A DNA stretch of 64,000 bases, taken from positions 4,030,001 through 4,094,000 of the forward strand of contig NZ_CP126110.1 in the NCBI RefSeq assembly GCF_030123405.1, read 5' to 3'. Every line of letters begins with the position of its first letter. The stretch's first letter is position 1. The notes beneath the pieces are model-generated. The model searched no databases and was not told the DNA's origin. It worked only from the letters and a program-made list of their open reading frames with translations. Positions 44,444 through 53,863 of the stretch are shown in pieces. Source of the DNA: Neobacillus sp. WH10 (GTDB lineage Bacteria > Bacillota > Bacilli > Bacillales > Cytobacillaceae). Made by a program: the position numbers and the translations under genes.

Positions 44444-45712
44444 TTATGCAGATTTTTCTTCCGCCACAACAGTTCCATCTTCTAAAACAAGCTTTGGAAC
44501 ACTGTTGTCGATAACAGTTTCTTTTGTAATGATACATTTTGTGATATCTTCGCGAGATGGAAGGTCAAACATGACATCAAGCATGATTCCTTCAATAATC
44601 GAACGTAACCCACGGGCACCCGTTTTGCGTTCGATTGCTTTCTTCGCGATTTCAGTAAGTGCACCTTCTTCAAATTCAAGCTCGACATCGTCGATTTCCA
44701 GCATTTTTTGATATTGTTTAACAAGCGCATTTTTTGGCTTGGTTAAAATCTCAATTAATGCTGCTTCGTCCAGTTGTTCTAGGCTGGCGATTACCGGAAG
44801 ACGACCGATAAATTCAGGAATCAATCCAAAACGGAGTAAGTCCTCAGGCAATACTTTTGAAAGAAGCTCTTTTTGGTCAACTTCTTGCTGCTTATTATCA
44901 GCACCAAAACCAATAACTTTTTGGCCTAAGCGGCGCTTGATAATCGGCTCAATTCCATCAAAAGCACCACCGCAAATAAATAATATATTCGTTGTGTCGA
45001 TTTGGATAAATTCTTGATGCGGGTGTTTTCTGCCGCCTTGAGGTGGAACACTCGCCACCGTACCTTCAAGAATTTTTAACAATGCCTGCTGAACACCTTC
45101 ACCGGATACATCTCTTGTTATCGAAGGATTCTCGGATTTTCGGGCAATTTTATCAATTTCATCAATATAAATGATACCTTTTTCTGCTTTTTCTACATCA
45201 TAATCTGCAGCTTGAATCAATTTTAATAAAATGTTTTCAACGTCTTCCCCTACATACCCAGCCTCTGTAAGAGAAGTAGCATCAGCAATAGCGAATGGCA
45301 CATTCAAAATACGAGCTAATGTTTGCGCCAATAATGTTTTCCCGCTGCCAGTAGGTCCGATCATACTGATATTACTTTTTGAAAGCTCAACGTCATCAAT
45401 TTTACTATTAGAGTTGATGCGCTTGTAATGGTTGTAAACGGCAACAGACAACGACTTTTTCGCTTGGTCCTGGCCAATGACGTATTCATTGAGAATTTCA
45501 CAGATTTCCTTTGGCTTTGGAACGTCTTTAAATTCTACTTCTTCTTCTGTTCCAAGTTCTTCCTCCACTATCTCCGTGCAAAGCTCGATGCATTCATCAC
45601 ATATATAAACGCCCGGCCCGGCCACTAGTTTACGAACTTGATCCTGTGTTTTACCACAGAAAGAACACTTTAATTGTCCTTTTTCATCATTAAATTTAAA
45701 CAATTCTTTCAC
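44444..45712 (-). CDS. clpX: ClpX, ATP-binding unfoldase of the ClpXP protease
   Basis: 422 residues. The N-terminal zinc-binding domain has CSFCGKTQDQV, then CDECIELC. The AAA+ domain carries Walker A GPTGSGKTLLAQ, Walker B IIYIDEIDKIARK, and the IGF tripeptide loop (GQKVIGFGAD) that docks on ClpP. ClpX unfolds substrates such as SsrA-tagged proteins and Spx and feeds them to ClpP. It is transcribed downstream of tig, separated by about 590 bases. Confidence 0.98.
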   Translation of the reverse strand: MKELFKFNDEKGQLKCSFCGKTQDQVRKLVAGPGVYICDECIELCTEIVEEELGTEEEVEFKDVPKPKEICEILNEYVIGQDQAKKSLSVAVYNHYKRINSNSKIDDVELSKSNISMIGPTGSGKTLLAQTLARILNVPFAIADATSLTEAGYVGEDVENILLKLIQAADYDVEKAEKGIIYIDEIDKIARKSENPSITRDVSGEGVQQALLKILEGTVASVPPQGGRKHPHQEFIQIDTTNILFICGGAFDGIEPIIKRRLGQKVIGFGADNKQQEVDQKELLSKVLPEDLLRFGLIPEFIGRLPVIASLEQLDEAALIEILTKPKNALVKQYQKMLEIDDVELEFEEGALTEIAKKAIERKTGARGLRSIIEGIMLDVMFDLPSREDITKCIITKETVIDNSVPKLVLEDGTVVAEEKSA

Positions 45713-46007
45713 CCCTCAAAACGTGTTAAACCCCATTTGAAGCACACGAATTACACAAACAAAGTCCGAGTTTTTCTATTTTTTTATGGTATGTATTTTG
45801 CATTGTAACACATTTAACCAATGGACTGGAAATAATACGCTTTTCATCATTATGTTTTCTTTTCTCGGTTTTTGTTTGTGTGATTCAATAAAAAAACTTA
45901 TGTACTCATTAATCTTAACCATTATTTTAAAAAATAAATCTAAAACCTGTATGAAAATTATTAATTCGCTATGTCTGTCCTATTTTCCTGCCCATTGTTT
46001 AAGAAAA

Positions 46008-46222
46008 GCGGAAGCGCCTTGACCAGGTGCGATATAGGGAGAATTATCGACTGGCAAGCAAAGCGAAGCCAGAGATTAGTCTCCCTTAATGCGTACAGAA
46101 AGCGATAGCTTTATGTAGCCAGGCATAAGACAAGCAGGCGAGAAGGTTGCTCTTTAACCTTCTTGACTGATTGGCTGTAGACCTAAGAGCCCCTAGGCGC
46201 TGCAGCTAGACATTAAAAAGGT
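46008..46222. repeat. bcr-like dispersed intergenic repeat with hairpin structure
   Basis: The element begins AAAAGCGGAAGCGCCTTGAC and ends CTAGGCGCTGCAGCTAGACA, a terminal pattern I recognise from many Bacillus intergenic repeats. AGCGCCT near 46013 can pair with AGGCGCT near 46196. Internal hairpins include AGAAGGTT/AACCTTCT (about 46139-46165) and TGGC/GCCA. There is no ORF. It occupies most of the clpX-tig gap, and a short piece of the same terminus lies after sdhB (59453-59470). Confidence 0.7.
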
Positions 46223-46259
46223 TTCCCTGACCTTATTATAATATGTAATTGAAAAAATG

Positions 46260-46300
46260 TATAAAACAAGGCACGATTTTTTATCGCGCCTTGTTTTTCT
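46260..46300 (-). terminator. Terminator after tig
   Basis: AAAACAAGGCGCGAT and ATCGTGCCTTGTTTT form a long stem with one wobble around a short A/T loop; the T-rich side follows on the minus strand. Confidence 0.88.
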
Positions 46301-46305
46301 ATTCA

Positions 46306-47583
46306 TTATTTCTTGTTTTCAACAAGAAAGTTTACTGCTTTTTGAAGTTTAAGGTCTGCTTTGATGCCCTCAACGCCGCCAAGAGCTTGGGTGATAGCGT
46401 CAACAGTCATATTGTACATGCCAGCCATTTTCTCAAGTTCAGCGTTAACATCTTCGTCTGTTACTTCAAGGTTTTCAGCTTTAGCAATCGCTTCTAATGT
46501 TAAGTTAATTTTCACGCGATTTTGTGCCTCTTCCTTCATTTGTCCGCGAAGTGCATTTTCATCTTGACCTGAGAATTGGAAGTAAAGCTCAAGGTTCATG
46601 CCTTGCATTTGAAGGCGTTGTTCAAACTCTTGAAGCATGCGGTTAACTTCAGTTTCAACCATTACTTCTGGAATTTCCACTTCAGCGTTTGCAGCTGCTT
46701 TTTCCACTACAGTGTCACGGAGGTGGTGTTCAGCTTCATGCTTTTTGCTGTCTTCTAAACGAGTTTTGATTTTTTCTTTTAATGCATCCAATGTTTCAAC
46801 TTCTTCGTCAACATCTTTTGCAAACTCATCATCTAATTCAGGAAGTTCTTTTCCTTTGATTTCATGGACAGTTACTTTGAAAACAGCTGGCTTACCAGCA
46901 AGCTCTGCAGCATGATATTCTTCAGGGAATGTTACTTCCACATCTTTAGATTCGCCAGTAGCTACTCCAACAAGTTGCTCTTCAAATCCAGGAATGAAAG
47001 AACCTGTACCTAATTCAAGTGAGTGGTTTTCAGCTTTTCCGCCTTCGAAAGCTTCGCCATCAACGAATCCTTCAAAGTCGATGACAACTGTATCACCGTT
47101 TTCAGCAGTGCCTTCTTCTTTCACAACAAGCTCTGCTTGGCGGTTCTGAAGAGTTGTTAATTCAGCTTGAACATCTTCATCTGTAACGTTTATATCAAGT
47201 TCTTCTACTTCTAAGCCTTTGTATTCGCCTAGTTTTACTTCAGGCTTAACTTGAACAGTTGCTTTGAAGATTAGTTCTTTGCCTTTTTCCATTTGCTCGA
47301 TGTCGATATCAGGACGATCAATTGGCTCAATTCCTGTTTCGTCAATTGCATTTCCGTAAGCTTCTGGAAGAAGAATATCTAATGCATCTTGATAAAGTGA
47401 TTCTACACCGAAACGCTTTTCGAACATTCCACGAGGCATTTTACCTTTACGGAAGCCTGGAACGTTTACTTTCTTAACAACTTTTTGGAATGCTGCGTCT
47501 AAGCCTTTGCTTACCTCTTCAGCACTTACTTCTACAGTAAGGACACCGCGGTTTCCTTCTAACTTTTCCCATTTTGCTGTCAT
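46306..47583 (-). CDS. tig: Trigger factor, ribosome-associated chaperone
   Basis: 425 residues. The N-terminal ribosome-binding domain (about 1-140) has the signature VPGFRKGKMPRGMFEKRFG. The FKBP-type prolyl isomerase domain (about 160-245) has GDTVVIDFEGFVDGEAFEGG and PGFEEQLVG. The helical C-terminal substrate cradle ends KAVNFLVENKK. It binds nascent chains at the exit tunnel. It is upstream of clpX as in B. subtilis. Confidence 0.98.
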   Translation of the reverse strand: MTAKWEKLEGNRGVLTVEVSAEEVSKGLDAAFQKVVKKVNVPGFRKGKMPRGMFEKRFGVESLYQDALDILLPEAYGNAIDETGIEPIDRPDIDIEQMEKGKELIFKATVQVKPEVKLGEYKGLEVEELDINVTDEDVQAELTTLQNRQAELVVKEEGTAENGDTVVIDFEGFVDGEAFEGGKAENHSLELGTGSFIPGFEEQLVGVATGESKDVEVTFPEEYHAAELAGKPAVFKVTVHEIKGKELPELDDEFAKDVDEEVETLDALKEKIKTRLEDSKKHEAEHHLRDTVVEKAAANAEVEIPEVMVETEVNRMLQEFEQRLQMQGMNLELYFQFSGQDENALRGQMKEEAQNRVKINLTLEAIAKAENLEVTDEDVNAELEKMAGMYNMTVDAITQALGGVEGIKADLKLQKAVNFLVENKK

Positions 47584-47754
47584 ACCTTTTTTCCCTCCAA
47601 CAAATCTATTCTCATTTCATTCGATAACGAATTTGAGTCGGAATAGGCCTTGTCCATTAAGCCATTTTTCCATTTTTTAAATGTAAAAGATAGTTTTTTA
47701 CACAATGCAACCCCTACATTATATCACAGGATTGCTTTCTTTCAACAGCGAGAC

Positions 47755-48768
47755 CTAAATATTAGGGTAGGAAATTTTCTCAATCTCCTTGATTTGTGCC
47801 ATTGCCTGCTCAATTTCTACTATTCCTGCTCCATATTCACTTGCTATTTTACTAATTTCCTGATCGATTCCCAGGTACTCTTGAGCAAGTAGATGAAAGG
47901 CTCCTGCCCATGCCGATGGATTTTCCGGCTCTAGCTCAAATGGATAGTTGATAAAAAACGTCCGCTCGACCATTCCGATTGTATTTTCAAAGAGACCTGG
48001 GTTATTACTTTCCAATCGATCCTCGAGTAAATCTTTTACTGCCATCATTTGTGGCTGTACTCTAACTTCCGGCAGCTCCGTTGGAATGAATGTATTTTCT
48101 TTGAAAAATTTTCTCACTAGTAGTGCTTTATTAATTTCTTGTTCTTTTAAAAGTGTTAATAACATCGTTTTTAGAAATGGATGACCTATTTCAGCTTCTA
48201 AATAATCGGCAATTTCGTCGATATAGGGACGAATGTTTTTCTCCGCTAAACCCGCGACAACAAGCATTTGCTCATTTAAGTTATTTTTTGATAAGAGATT
48301 TAGATTTTGAACCTCTGGTTCTATTTCTTCTTCTGACTGACGATTCTCTGCCATTCTTCGGCTGAATTGAAGGATGGTTAAAAAATGATCATGTTTCTCA
48401 GTCGGAATTTCTTTTTCTTCTAATAAGACCTCGATGGTCGAAACAATTTCCTGGTATTCGTGAAGCTGAATCAGCACAGTCAAATAAAGATCGACCATTT
48501 GAAAATAGTCGCCAATTCCTTGTAATAGCATTTCCTTCGCAAGTACTTTAGCTTTTTTAAAAGAACCCGCTTCAAAATAAGCAAGGACAAGCCCGATTAA
48601 AATATCGTCATTATCCTGATCCAATTCTCTTGCTTCTTCTAAAAAGGTAATGGCTTCTTTGAATTTTTTCTGTTCAAGGCTTTCTAGGCCTTTGTCTGTC
48701 AATCTCTTTTCGAGTCCGGGAAAATAGACTACATTATCTTTTCGTTTCACTGGTTCCCGTTTTTTCAT
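47755..48768 (-). CDS. ysoA: TPR-repeat protein YsoA
   Basis: 337 residues. The N-terminal part has TPR-like helical pairs (GLESLEQKKFKEAITFLEEARELDQDNDDILIGLVLAYFEAGSF at about 28-75). The remainder is helical and acidic, with no enzyme motifs. It is adjacent to tig as in B. subtilis ysoA. The exact function is unknown; TPR proteins usually mediate protein contacts. Confidence 0.88.
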   Translation of the reverse strand: MKKREPVKRKDNVVYFPGLEKRLTDKGLESLEQKKFKEAITFLEEARELDQDNDDILIGLVLAYFEAGSFKKAKVLAKEMLLQGIGDYFQMVDLYLTVLIQLHEYQEIVSTIEVLLEEKEIPTEKHDHFLTILQFSRRMAENRQSEEEIEPEVQNLNLLSKNNLNEQMLVVAGLAEKNIRPYIDEIADYLEAEIGHPFLKTMLLTLLKEQEINKALLVRKFFKENTFIPTELPEVRVQPQMMAVKDLLEDRLESNNPGLFENTIGMVERTFFINYPFELEPENPSAWAGAFHLLAQEYLGIDQEISKIASEYGAGIVEIEQAMAQIKEIEKISYPNI

Positions 48769-48819
48769 AAGAATCCGTCCTTCGGCACGTCGTTGGAAAA
48801 TAGTGTAGCATAAATAAAA

Positions 48820-48851
48820 GACAAAAAAAACTCACCTTCACTGGTGAGTTG
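48820..48851 (-). terminator. Terminator after tRNA-Arg
   Basis: AACTCACC and GGTGAGTT form an 8-bp stem followed by eight T on the minus strand, about 35 bases past the tRNA 3' end. Confidence 0.88.
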
Positions 48852-48885
48852 ATATTTGGTATGTAGTTTGAATGGTACAAGTTAA

Positions 48886-48962
48886 TGGCGTCCCAGGAGA
48901 GATTCGAACTCCCGACCGTACGCTTAGAAGGCGTATGCTCTATCCGGCTGAGCTACTGGGAC
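48886..48962 (-). tRNA. tRNA-Arg (anticodon TCT)
   Basis: The minus strand gives a complete cloverleaf of 77 bases including an encoded 3' CCA. Acceptor stem GTCCCAG pairs with CTGGGAC, with discriminator G; the D-loop is AGCCGGATAGA, the anticodon loop CTTCTAA (anticodon TCT, reading AGA/AGG), and the T-loop TTCGAAT. It is a single tRNA gene between ysoA and ysnB. Confidence 0.98.
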
Positions 48963-49035
48963 GTATTCATGTATCAAAGACAAGATTTATTATATTATCC
49001 TAATAAATAAAAGTCAACAGGTTTTTGTTCATTTT

Positions 49036-49077
49036 TTAAAACAAAAGTGAGGGGGAAGAAAATTCCCCTTCACTTTC
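49036..49077 (-). terminator. Terminator after ysnB
   Basis: AAAGTGAAGGGGAA and TTCCCCCTCACTTT pair with one mismatch around a 5-base loop, followed by TGTTTT on the minus strand. Confidence 0.85.
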
Positions 49078-49138
49078 CCACAAATATCAATATTATTTGT
49101 CGACTTTTAATATAGGAGTTTTTCTAGGTACAAGTATT

Positions 49139-49651
49139 CTACAAAACAAATTCCCTTTGCAAGTCTGTCAATTCCCGCCCATTTACCTCAAACACTGACA
49201 GCTTAATTTTATCGACCAACAACTCAAGAATGACATATGTTTTCTCAAACCGCTCGCGCGGAAGGCGGATGCTGCCAGGATTTAAAAATAATATTCCATC
49301 TATCACTTCCGCACCAAGGACGTGCGAGTGGCCAAAACAGACGATATCAGCCTTTACTTCCTGTGCCTTGTATTTTAATTTCATTAACGTAGATTTCACC
49401 GAGTATCGATGTCCATGTGTAATAAAGATTTTTCGGCCAGCATCTTCAGAAATGGCTTCCATAGGATAACCGCCTCCAAAATCACAATTTCCCATCACTG
49501 TTAAGTAACCGGAAATGGCTTTATCATCGGGCATTAATTGCGAATCTCCGCAGTGAATCATTAAATCAACTTCTTTTAGATGTCTTTCTCTTATGATCTC
49601 GAGTTCCTTCGTCAACCCATGGCTATCGCTGATAACTAACACCTTGCTCAT
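49139..49651 (-). CDS. ysnB: YfcE/YsnB-type metallophosphoesterase
   Basis: 170 residues. It is a calcineurin-like phosphoesterase with metal ligands in VISDSHG, HCGDSQ, MGNCDFGG, ITHGHRY and FGHSHVLG. Members act on phosphodiesters in vitro; the physiological substrate is unknown. Its ATG overlaps the stop codon of the upstream ITPase gene by one base. Confidence 0.94.
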   Translation of the reverse strand: MSKVLVISDSHGLTKELEIIRERHLKEVDLMIHCGDSQLMPDDKAISGYLTVMGNCDFGGGYPMEAISEDAGRKIFITHGHRYSVKSTLMKLKYKAQEVKADIVCFGHSHVLGAEVIDGILFLNPGSIRLPRERFEKTYVILELLVDKIKLSVFEVNGRELTDLQREFVL

Positions 49652-50259
49652 TACTGCTCAGCTCTTTCGATAATTGAATCTATGATTACATCAAGCTTTT
49701 TCAACGCATTAGCCCGGTGGCTGATGTTACTTTTTTCATCTGATGATAGCTCAGCCATTGCCAATCCTTTTTCGGGCACATAAAAAACAGGATCATAGCC
49801 AAAGCCATTAGTTCCTCGGCGTTCTTCCAATATCCGGCCTTCGCAAGTACCTGACACCGTCCATGTTTCTTGCCCCGGTATAGCGACAGCTAATGCACAG
49901 TAAAATCTTGCGGATCTTTCTCCTTCTGGAACACCTTGCAATTCTGATAGCACTTTATCTGTATTGTTTTGGTCATTTTTTGGCTCGCCGGCATATCGAG
50001 CGGAAAAGATTCCAGGTCTTCCTTCAAGGGTGTCCACCATTAGACCGGAATCATCACCAATAACCATTTTATTTAGTGCTTGGGATACCGCTTCGGCTTT
50101 TAGAATAGCATTTTCTTCAAAAGTTGTGCCTGTTTCTTCTACCTCTGGAATTTCAGAAAAATCAAGCAGCGTCAAGACCTTAATTCCTCTGCTTGCAAAA
50201 ATATGTTCGAATTCACGAGCTTTCCCAGGATTTTTTGTAGCAATAATAACTTCTTTCAT
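49651..50259 (-). CDS. rdgB: RdgB/HAM1-family XTP/ITP pyrophosphatase
   Basis: 202 residues. Signature segments are IIATKNPGKAREF at the N-terminus, TFEENAILKAEAVS, VIGDDSGLMVDTLEGRPGIFSARYAG, and GTNGFGYDPVFYVPE. It removes inosine and xanthosine triphosphates from the nucleotide pool. The rph gene lies about 100 bases upstream, and ysnB follows directly, as in B. subtilis (ysnA). Confidence 0.96.
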   Translation of the reverse strand: MKEVIIATKNPGKAREFEHIFASRGIKVLTLLDFSEIPEVEETGTTFEENAILKAEAVSQALNKMVIGDDSGLMVDTLEGRPGIFSARYAGEPKNDQNNTDKVLSELQGVPEGERSARFYCALAVAIPGQETWTVSGTCEGRILEERRGTNGFGYDPVFYVPEKGLAMAELSSDEKSNISHRANALKKLDVIIDSIIERAEQ

Positions 50260-50361
50260 TGTAATCGCCTCTCCATGTTAAAAAAATTTTTCTTAATCGT
50301 AATGTTTAGTTAAACCTAAGGCTACCCACAGGTAACACGCACTCAACCACCTAATTCGAGT

Positions 50362-51117
50362 CTATTTCTTCCTTCTACCCTCAATTTTTCGAGTGATATC
50401 CTCACCCAGTGCTACTTTTTGCTGCTCAAATAGCTCCATAAGCCCCTCCTGCGCGGCATTTAACAAGCCTTGCAGTTGATTATAAGAGAAGGTTGATTCT
50501 TCACCCGTTCCCTGTAATTCAACAAATTCACCGCTTCCGGTCATCACCACATTCATATCAACCTGAGCCTTAGAGTCCTCTGCATAATTTAAGTCAAGCA
50601 CAGTTCCGCCATCCTGTAAAATTCCGACACTTGTTGCAGCCAAATAATCGGTAATCGGAAACTTTGAAAATGACTTTTTCTCCGCTAAAGCATTCAAAGC
50701 AAGTGCCATCGCGACAAATGCACCGGTGATGGAGGCAGTCCGTGTACCGCCATCTGCCTGAATGACATCACAATCAATCCAGACTGTTCTTTCGCCGATT
50801 GCACCAAGGTCAACAATCGCGCGAAGAGCACGGCCGATTAACCGCTGAATTTCCATAGTGCGGCCGGACACCTTTCCTTTGGAGGATTCTCGGATATTTC
50901 TTGATTCTGTTGCCCTTGGGAGCATTGAGTATTCAGCCGTGATCCAACCTTTGCCTTCCCCTCTCATAAACGGCGGTACTCGATCTTCAATACTAGCTGT
51001 ACAAATCACCTTTGTATTCCCGACAGAAATAAGGACAGAACCTTCTGGATGCATTAAATAATTTGTTTCAATATGTATAGGTCTTAGCTGTAATGGCTCT
51101 CTTCCATCAACACGCAC
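50362..51117 (-). CDS. rph: Ribonuclease PH
   Basis: The frame is open to 51213, but the GTG at 51117 (encoding MRVDGREPLQLRPI) has GGGAGGAA upstream and is the family start; product 251 residues. Landmarks are VGNTKVICTASIEDRVPPFMRG, WITAEYSMLPRAT, GRTMEIQRLIGRALRAIVDL and CDVIQADGGTRTASITGAF. RNase PH trims tRNA 3' ends phosphorolytically. It lies between gerM and the ITPase gene. Confidence 0.97.
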   Translation of the reverse strand: MRVDGREPLQLRPIHIETNYLMHPEGSVLISVGNTKVICTASIEDRVPPFMRGEGKGWITAEYSMLPRATESRNIRESSKGKVSGRTMEIQRLIGRALRAIVDLGAIGERTVWIDCDVIQADGGTRTASITGAFVAMALALNALAEKKSFSKFPITDYLAATSVGILQDGGTVLDLNYAEDSKAQVDMNVVMTGSGEFVELQGTGEESTFSYNQLQGLLNAAQEGLMELFEQQKVALGEDITRKIEGRRKK

Positions 51118-51223
51118 AAAAATTCCTCCCTCAAAAAATACTATGATTATTTCAAATAAAGAAGAGGCGGCGCTCGAGCCAACCTCTTTCATTGTCATTA
51201 TATAGTATAACAAAAAGTTTTTT

Positions 51224-52279
51224 TTAAAAACTACCTGTATTGACTTTTTCCGGACGAGTGACAGGCTCAGTTAATTTTTTTCCTTTATCATTTTTGATTT
51301 CTGCTTTACCGTCTACCTGAACAGCAACCTTTTTAACCCCTTGCTGTTCCGTTAAAGAAAGTACCAGTGTATCAAGTAACGATTGTGAAATTTCCTTTTT
51401 ATCAAAGCTGTCATAAATACCCTTATTGAAGTTCAATGTAACGGTTCCGTCTTGATATTTTGGTGCCTCAAGCAGTTTGACGTCAGACACGAACTCAGAT
51501 ACAAGAGTAGACTTTGCACTAGGCCCTTTAATGAGTTCATTTACAACTGCACTATAATTATCCTTCTCGTTATTACTTACACGGCGCGTGACCGGAACAT
51601 AGTAGTATGAGCCCTCTTCACCGCCAATATAGTAGACAGTCACCGGCTTCGTATTGGTTATATCAACAACATCTGTTGTATCAATATTAATCCCTGTAGC
51701 TCTTGATAGATTTTGGCTGATAGGGGTCCCATTGACTGGCATTTCCGTTAGTTCGTGGCCGTTCATTTTAAGCTTAACTGATTTAACATTATCAAATTGG
51801 GTCAGCGTCCAAGTAACCGATTGAAGTATCTTCATCTCATCTTCAGGCTTGTAGTCTTTAAATTCTTTTGAAAAATTAACCGTTGCTACGCCCGAATTTT
51901 TATCAATGTCGACAGAAAGCGTTGTATCCTCAGGAAGGACAGCTCTAAAATCATTTGGCAGCTTGTTCGTTACAGGTCCATTCACCACTAAATTTTCAAG
52001 TGCTTGTGTTGCTACTGAGGTTGTTTTCGGCAGGTTTAATGTTTGTGGAACGACATATCCATCTTTATCAATCAGGTATAGCTCTGTCTTTACTACGTTT
52101 TCCACCTTACCTTTATCATTTTCCGTCGTTTCCTTACTTGCTTTTTTATCGACGACCGCCACACTCTTTGGCGGGTCAATTTTCTTTTGCGTTTCACCGC
52201 CAAACAATCCGCAGCCGGAAAGCAGTACGGTTGAGGTAAGCACGGTTACACCAAAAATTTTAGCTTTATTTTTAGACAC
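51224..52279 (-). CDS. gerM: GerM, germination and sporulation lipoprotein
   Basis: 351 residues. The lipobox VLLSGC gives lipid attachment at Cys23. Two GerMN domains follow (about 65-190 and 215-340), each with the pattern of TTVSVATQALENLVVNGP and YSAVVNELIKGPSAKS. GerM associates with the SpoIIIA-SpoIIQ channel complex and is needed for engulfment and germination in B. subtilis. It precedes rph on the same strand. Confidence 0.95.
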   Translation of the reverse strand: MSKNKAKIFGVTVLTSTVLLSGCGLFGGETQKKIDPPKSVAVVDKKASKETTENDKGKVENVVKTELYLIDKDGYVVPQTLNLPKTTSVATQALENLVVNGPVTNKLPNDFRAVLPEDTTLSVDIDKNSGVATVNFSKEFKDYKPEDEMKILQSVTWTLTQFDNVKSVKLKMNGHELTEMPVNGTPISQNLSRATGINIDTTDVVDITNTKPVTVYYIGGEEGSYYYVPVTRRVSNNEKDNYSAVVNELIKGPSAKSTLVSEFVSDVKLLEAPKYQDGTVTLNFNKGIYDSFDKKEISQSLLDTLVLSLTEQQGVKKVAVQVDGKAEIKNDKGKKLTEPVTRPEKVNTGSF

Positions 52280-52481
52280 ATTAATTCCCCCCTAAGACAG
52301 TTTGTACTATCATGTATACGAGCCTTATGAGAAATTAGACCGTCTTGTGAAAGAAAAATAGAACAATTTTTTCATATTCACTACTCTGGACTAAAAATAG
52401 TTTTAATCAGAATATATTTGAGTCGTACCAGTATCATTTTGAAATCTATTATTTCAAATCCTTACCCAAATAACTTTTTTA

Positions 52482-52567
52482 TTACCACGGATGTTCTTTT
52501 TTCGCATCATGGTCACTATTATCTTTTTTTGTTACCGTGGACGCGCTTTTTTTCGCATCATGGTCAC
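52482..52567. repeat. Two-copy direct repeat with 50-bp period
   Basis: TTACCACGGATGTTC at 52482 and TTACCGTGGACGCGC at 52532 each lead into TTTTTTCGCATCATGGTCAC. The copies are about 35 bp with a 50-bp offset and roughly 85% identity. They lie in the racE-gerM gap just beyond the racE terminator. No gene is present there. Confidence 0.7.
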
Positions 52568-52601
52568 AAAAAAAGCCCCCATCATGCTGATAGGAGCTTC
52601 G
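52566..52601 (-). terminator. Terminator after racE
   Basis: AAGCTCCTATCA and TGATGGGGGCTT pair imperfectly, followed by seven T on the minus strand. Confidence 0.85.
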
Positions 52602-52603
52602 GT

Positions 52604-53398
52604 TTATAGTTTTATTTTATTTACATTGTCTATAGGAATGCCCATCCACTGTGAGGCAATTTTTGAAAAGAGCCTTTTTGAGCCTGTCGTGTAAAATTCA
52701 TGCTCGGGTTCGGCCTCACAGGTGTCGAGCAGTCCATTGTATTGGAGAATAGCACTAATTTCACGTGCGGTTTCGTCACCAGAACTAATGACTTTAACGG
52801 CCTCACCCATTAGATTTTTTATTAATGGTTCAAGCAATGGATAGTGAGTGCAGCCCAATATCAATGTATCTAAATTATGATCCAATAATGGCTTCAGCGC
52901 TTCGTCCACTATTTTCTCAGCAATCGGTCCACTATATTCCCCACTTTCCACAAGAGGAACAAACTTCGGACATGCATGACTGGTGACAAAAAGCCGGCTG
53001 TTTAGCGATTTCAAGGCTTTTTCGTAAGCACCACTTTTGACAGTACCTATTGTGCCGATAATGCCAACTCGATAGTTTTTCGTCCGCTTAATCGCCGCTC
53101 GTGACCCTGGATTAATAACCCCGAGAACAGGAATGGACAATTCTTTACGAATCTCGTCAAGCGCGGCTGCCGTTGCTGTGTTACAAGCAATCACAAGCAT
53201 TTTGATATTTTTTTCTAATAAAAAAGTGGTCATTTCCCAAGTGAATCTCTTCACTTCCTGCCTCGTTCTTGGTCCATAGGGGCAGCGGGCTGTATCTCCC
53301 AAATAAATGATTTTCTCATTTGGAAGCTGCCTCATAATCTCTTTGGCAACGGTTAATCCACCGACGCCGGAATCTATAACACCTATTGGTTGTTTCAA
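52604..53398 (-). CDS. racE: Glutamate racemase
   Basis: 264 residues. The catalytic acid-base cysteines are in VIACNTATAAALDEI and LILGCTHYPLLEPL, with the N-terminal GVIDSGVGGLTVAKE and YLGDTARCPYGPR motifs. The enzyme makes D-glutamate for peptidoglycan. The gene is next to the MarR gene (16-base gap), as in B. subtilis racE-ysmB. Confidence 0.97.
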   Translation of the reverse strand: MKQPIGVIDSGVGGLTVAKEIMRQLPNEKIIYLGDTARCPYGPRTRQEVKRFTWEMTTFLLEKNIKMLVIACNTATAAALDEIRKELSIPVLGVINPGSRAAIKRTKNYRVGIIGTIGTVKSGAYEKALKSLNSRLFVTSHACPKFVPLVESGEYSGPIAEKIVDEALKPLLDHNLDTLILGCTHYPLLEPLIKNLMGEAVKVISSGDETAREISAILQYNGLLDTCEAEPEHEFYTTGSKRLFSKIASQWMGIPIDNVNKIKL

Positions 53399-53413
53399 GC
53401 ATCTCGCCTCATT

Positions 53414-53863
53414 TTAACGCATTTCCTGATGAAGTTTCATTAAGCTGGTGTGAAGAAGTTGAATATCTGATTTTGAGAAGTTTATCAATACTTCCTCTAA
53501 GTATACTTGCCGCTTCTTAATAACCTCATCAATGATTCTCTTACCCTCATCGAGCAAGTGAATCCTTACCACACGACGATCGGCTGAATCCCTTACCCGT
53601 TCAACGAGAAGGTTTTTCTCCATTCTGTCTACAAGATCGGTCGTCGTGCTGCATGCCAAATACATTTTATTCGAAAGCTCACCGATTGTCATATCGCCGT
53701 CTTCAAAAAGCCATTGTAAGGCCACGAATTGTGGCGGAGTAATCTTATAATTACTCAACATTTCTCTTCCCTTTTGCTTGATGATTCCGGAAATGTAGCG
53801 TAAATCCTTTTCAATATGCGCAAAAATATCCTCGGTTACTCTTTGTGGATTTTCGAGTTCCAT
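53414..53863 (-). CDS. ysmB: MarR-family transcriptional regulator (YsmB)
   Basis: 149 residues. The winged helix-turn-helix lies around residues 35-105 (YKITPPQFVALQWLFEDGDMTIGELSNKMYLACSTTTDLVDRMEK), and the wing contains RVRDSADRRVVRIHLLDEGKRI. Flanking helices would dimerise. No ligand or target can be read from the sequence. It is co-oriented with racE. Confidence 0.93.
   Translation of the reverse strand: MELENPQRVTEDIFAHIEKDLRYISGIIKQKGREMLSNYKITPPQFVALQWLFEDGDMTIGELSNKMYLACSTTTDLVDRMEKNLLVERVRDSADRRVVRIHLLDEGKRIIDEVIKKRQVYLEEVLINFSKSDIQLLHTSLMKLHQEMR

Noticed and set aside
45786..46022. 78-codon plus-strand ORF upstream of clpX
   Set aside because: It has no binding site, runs into the dispersed repeat, and its composition is unlike a protein from this genome.
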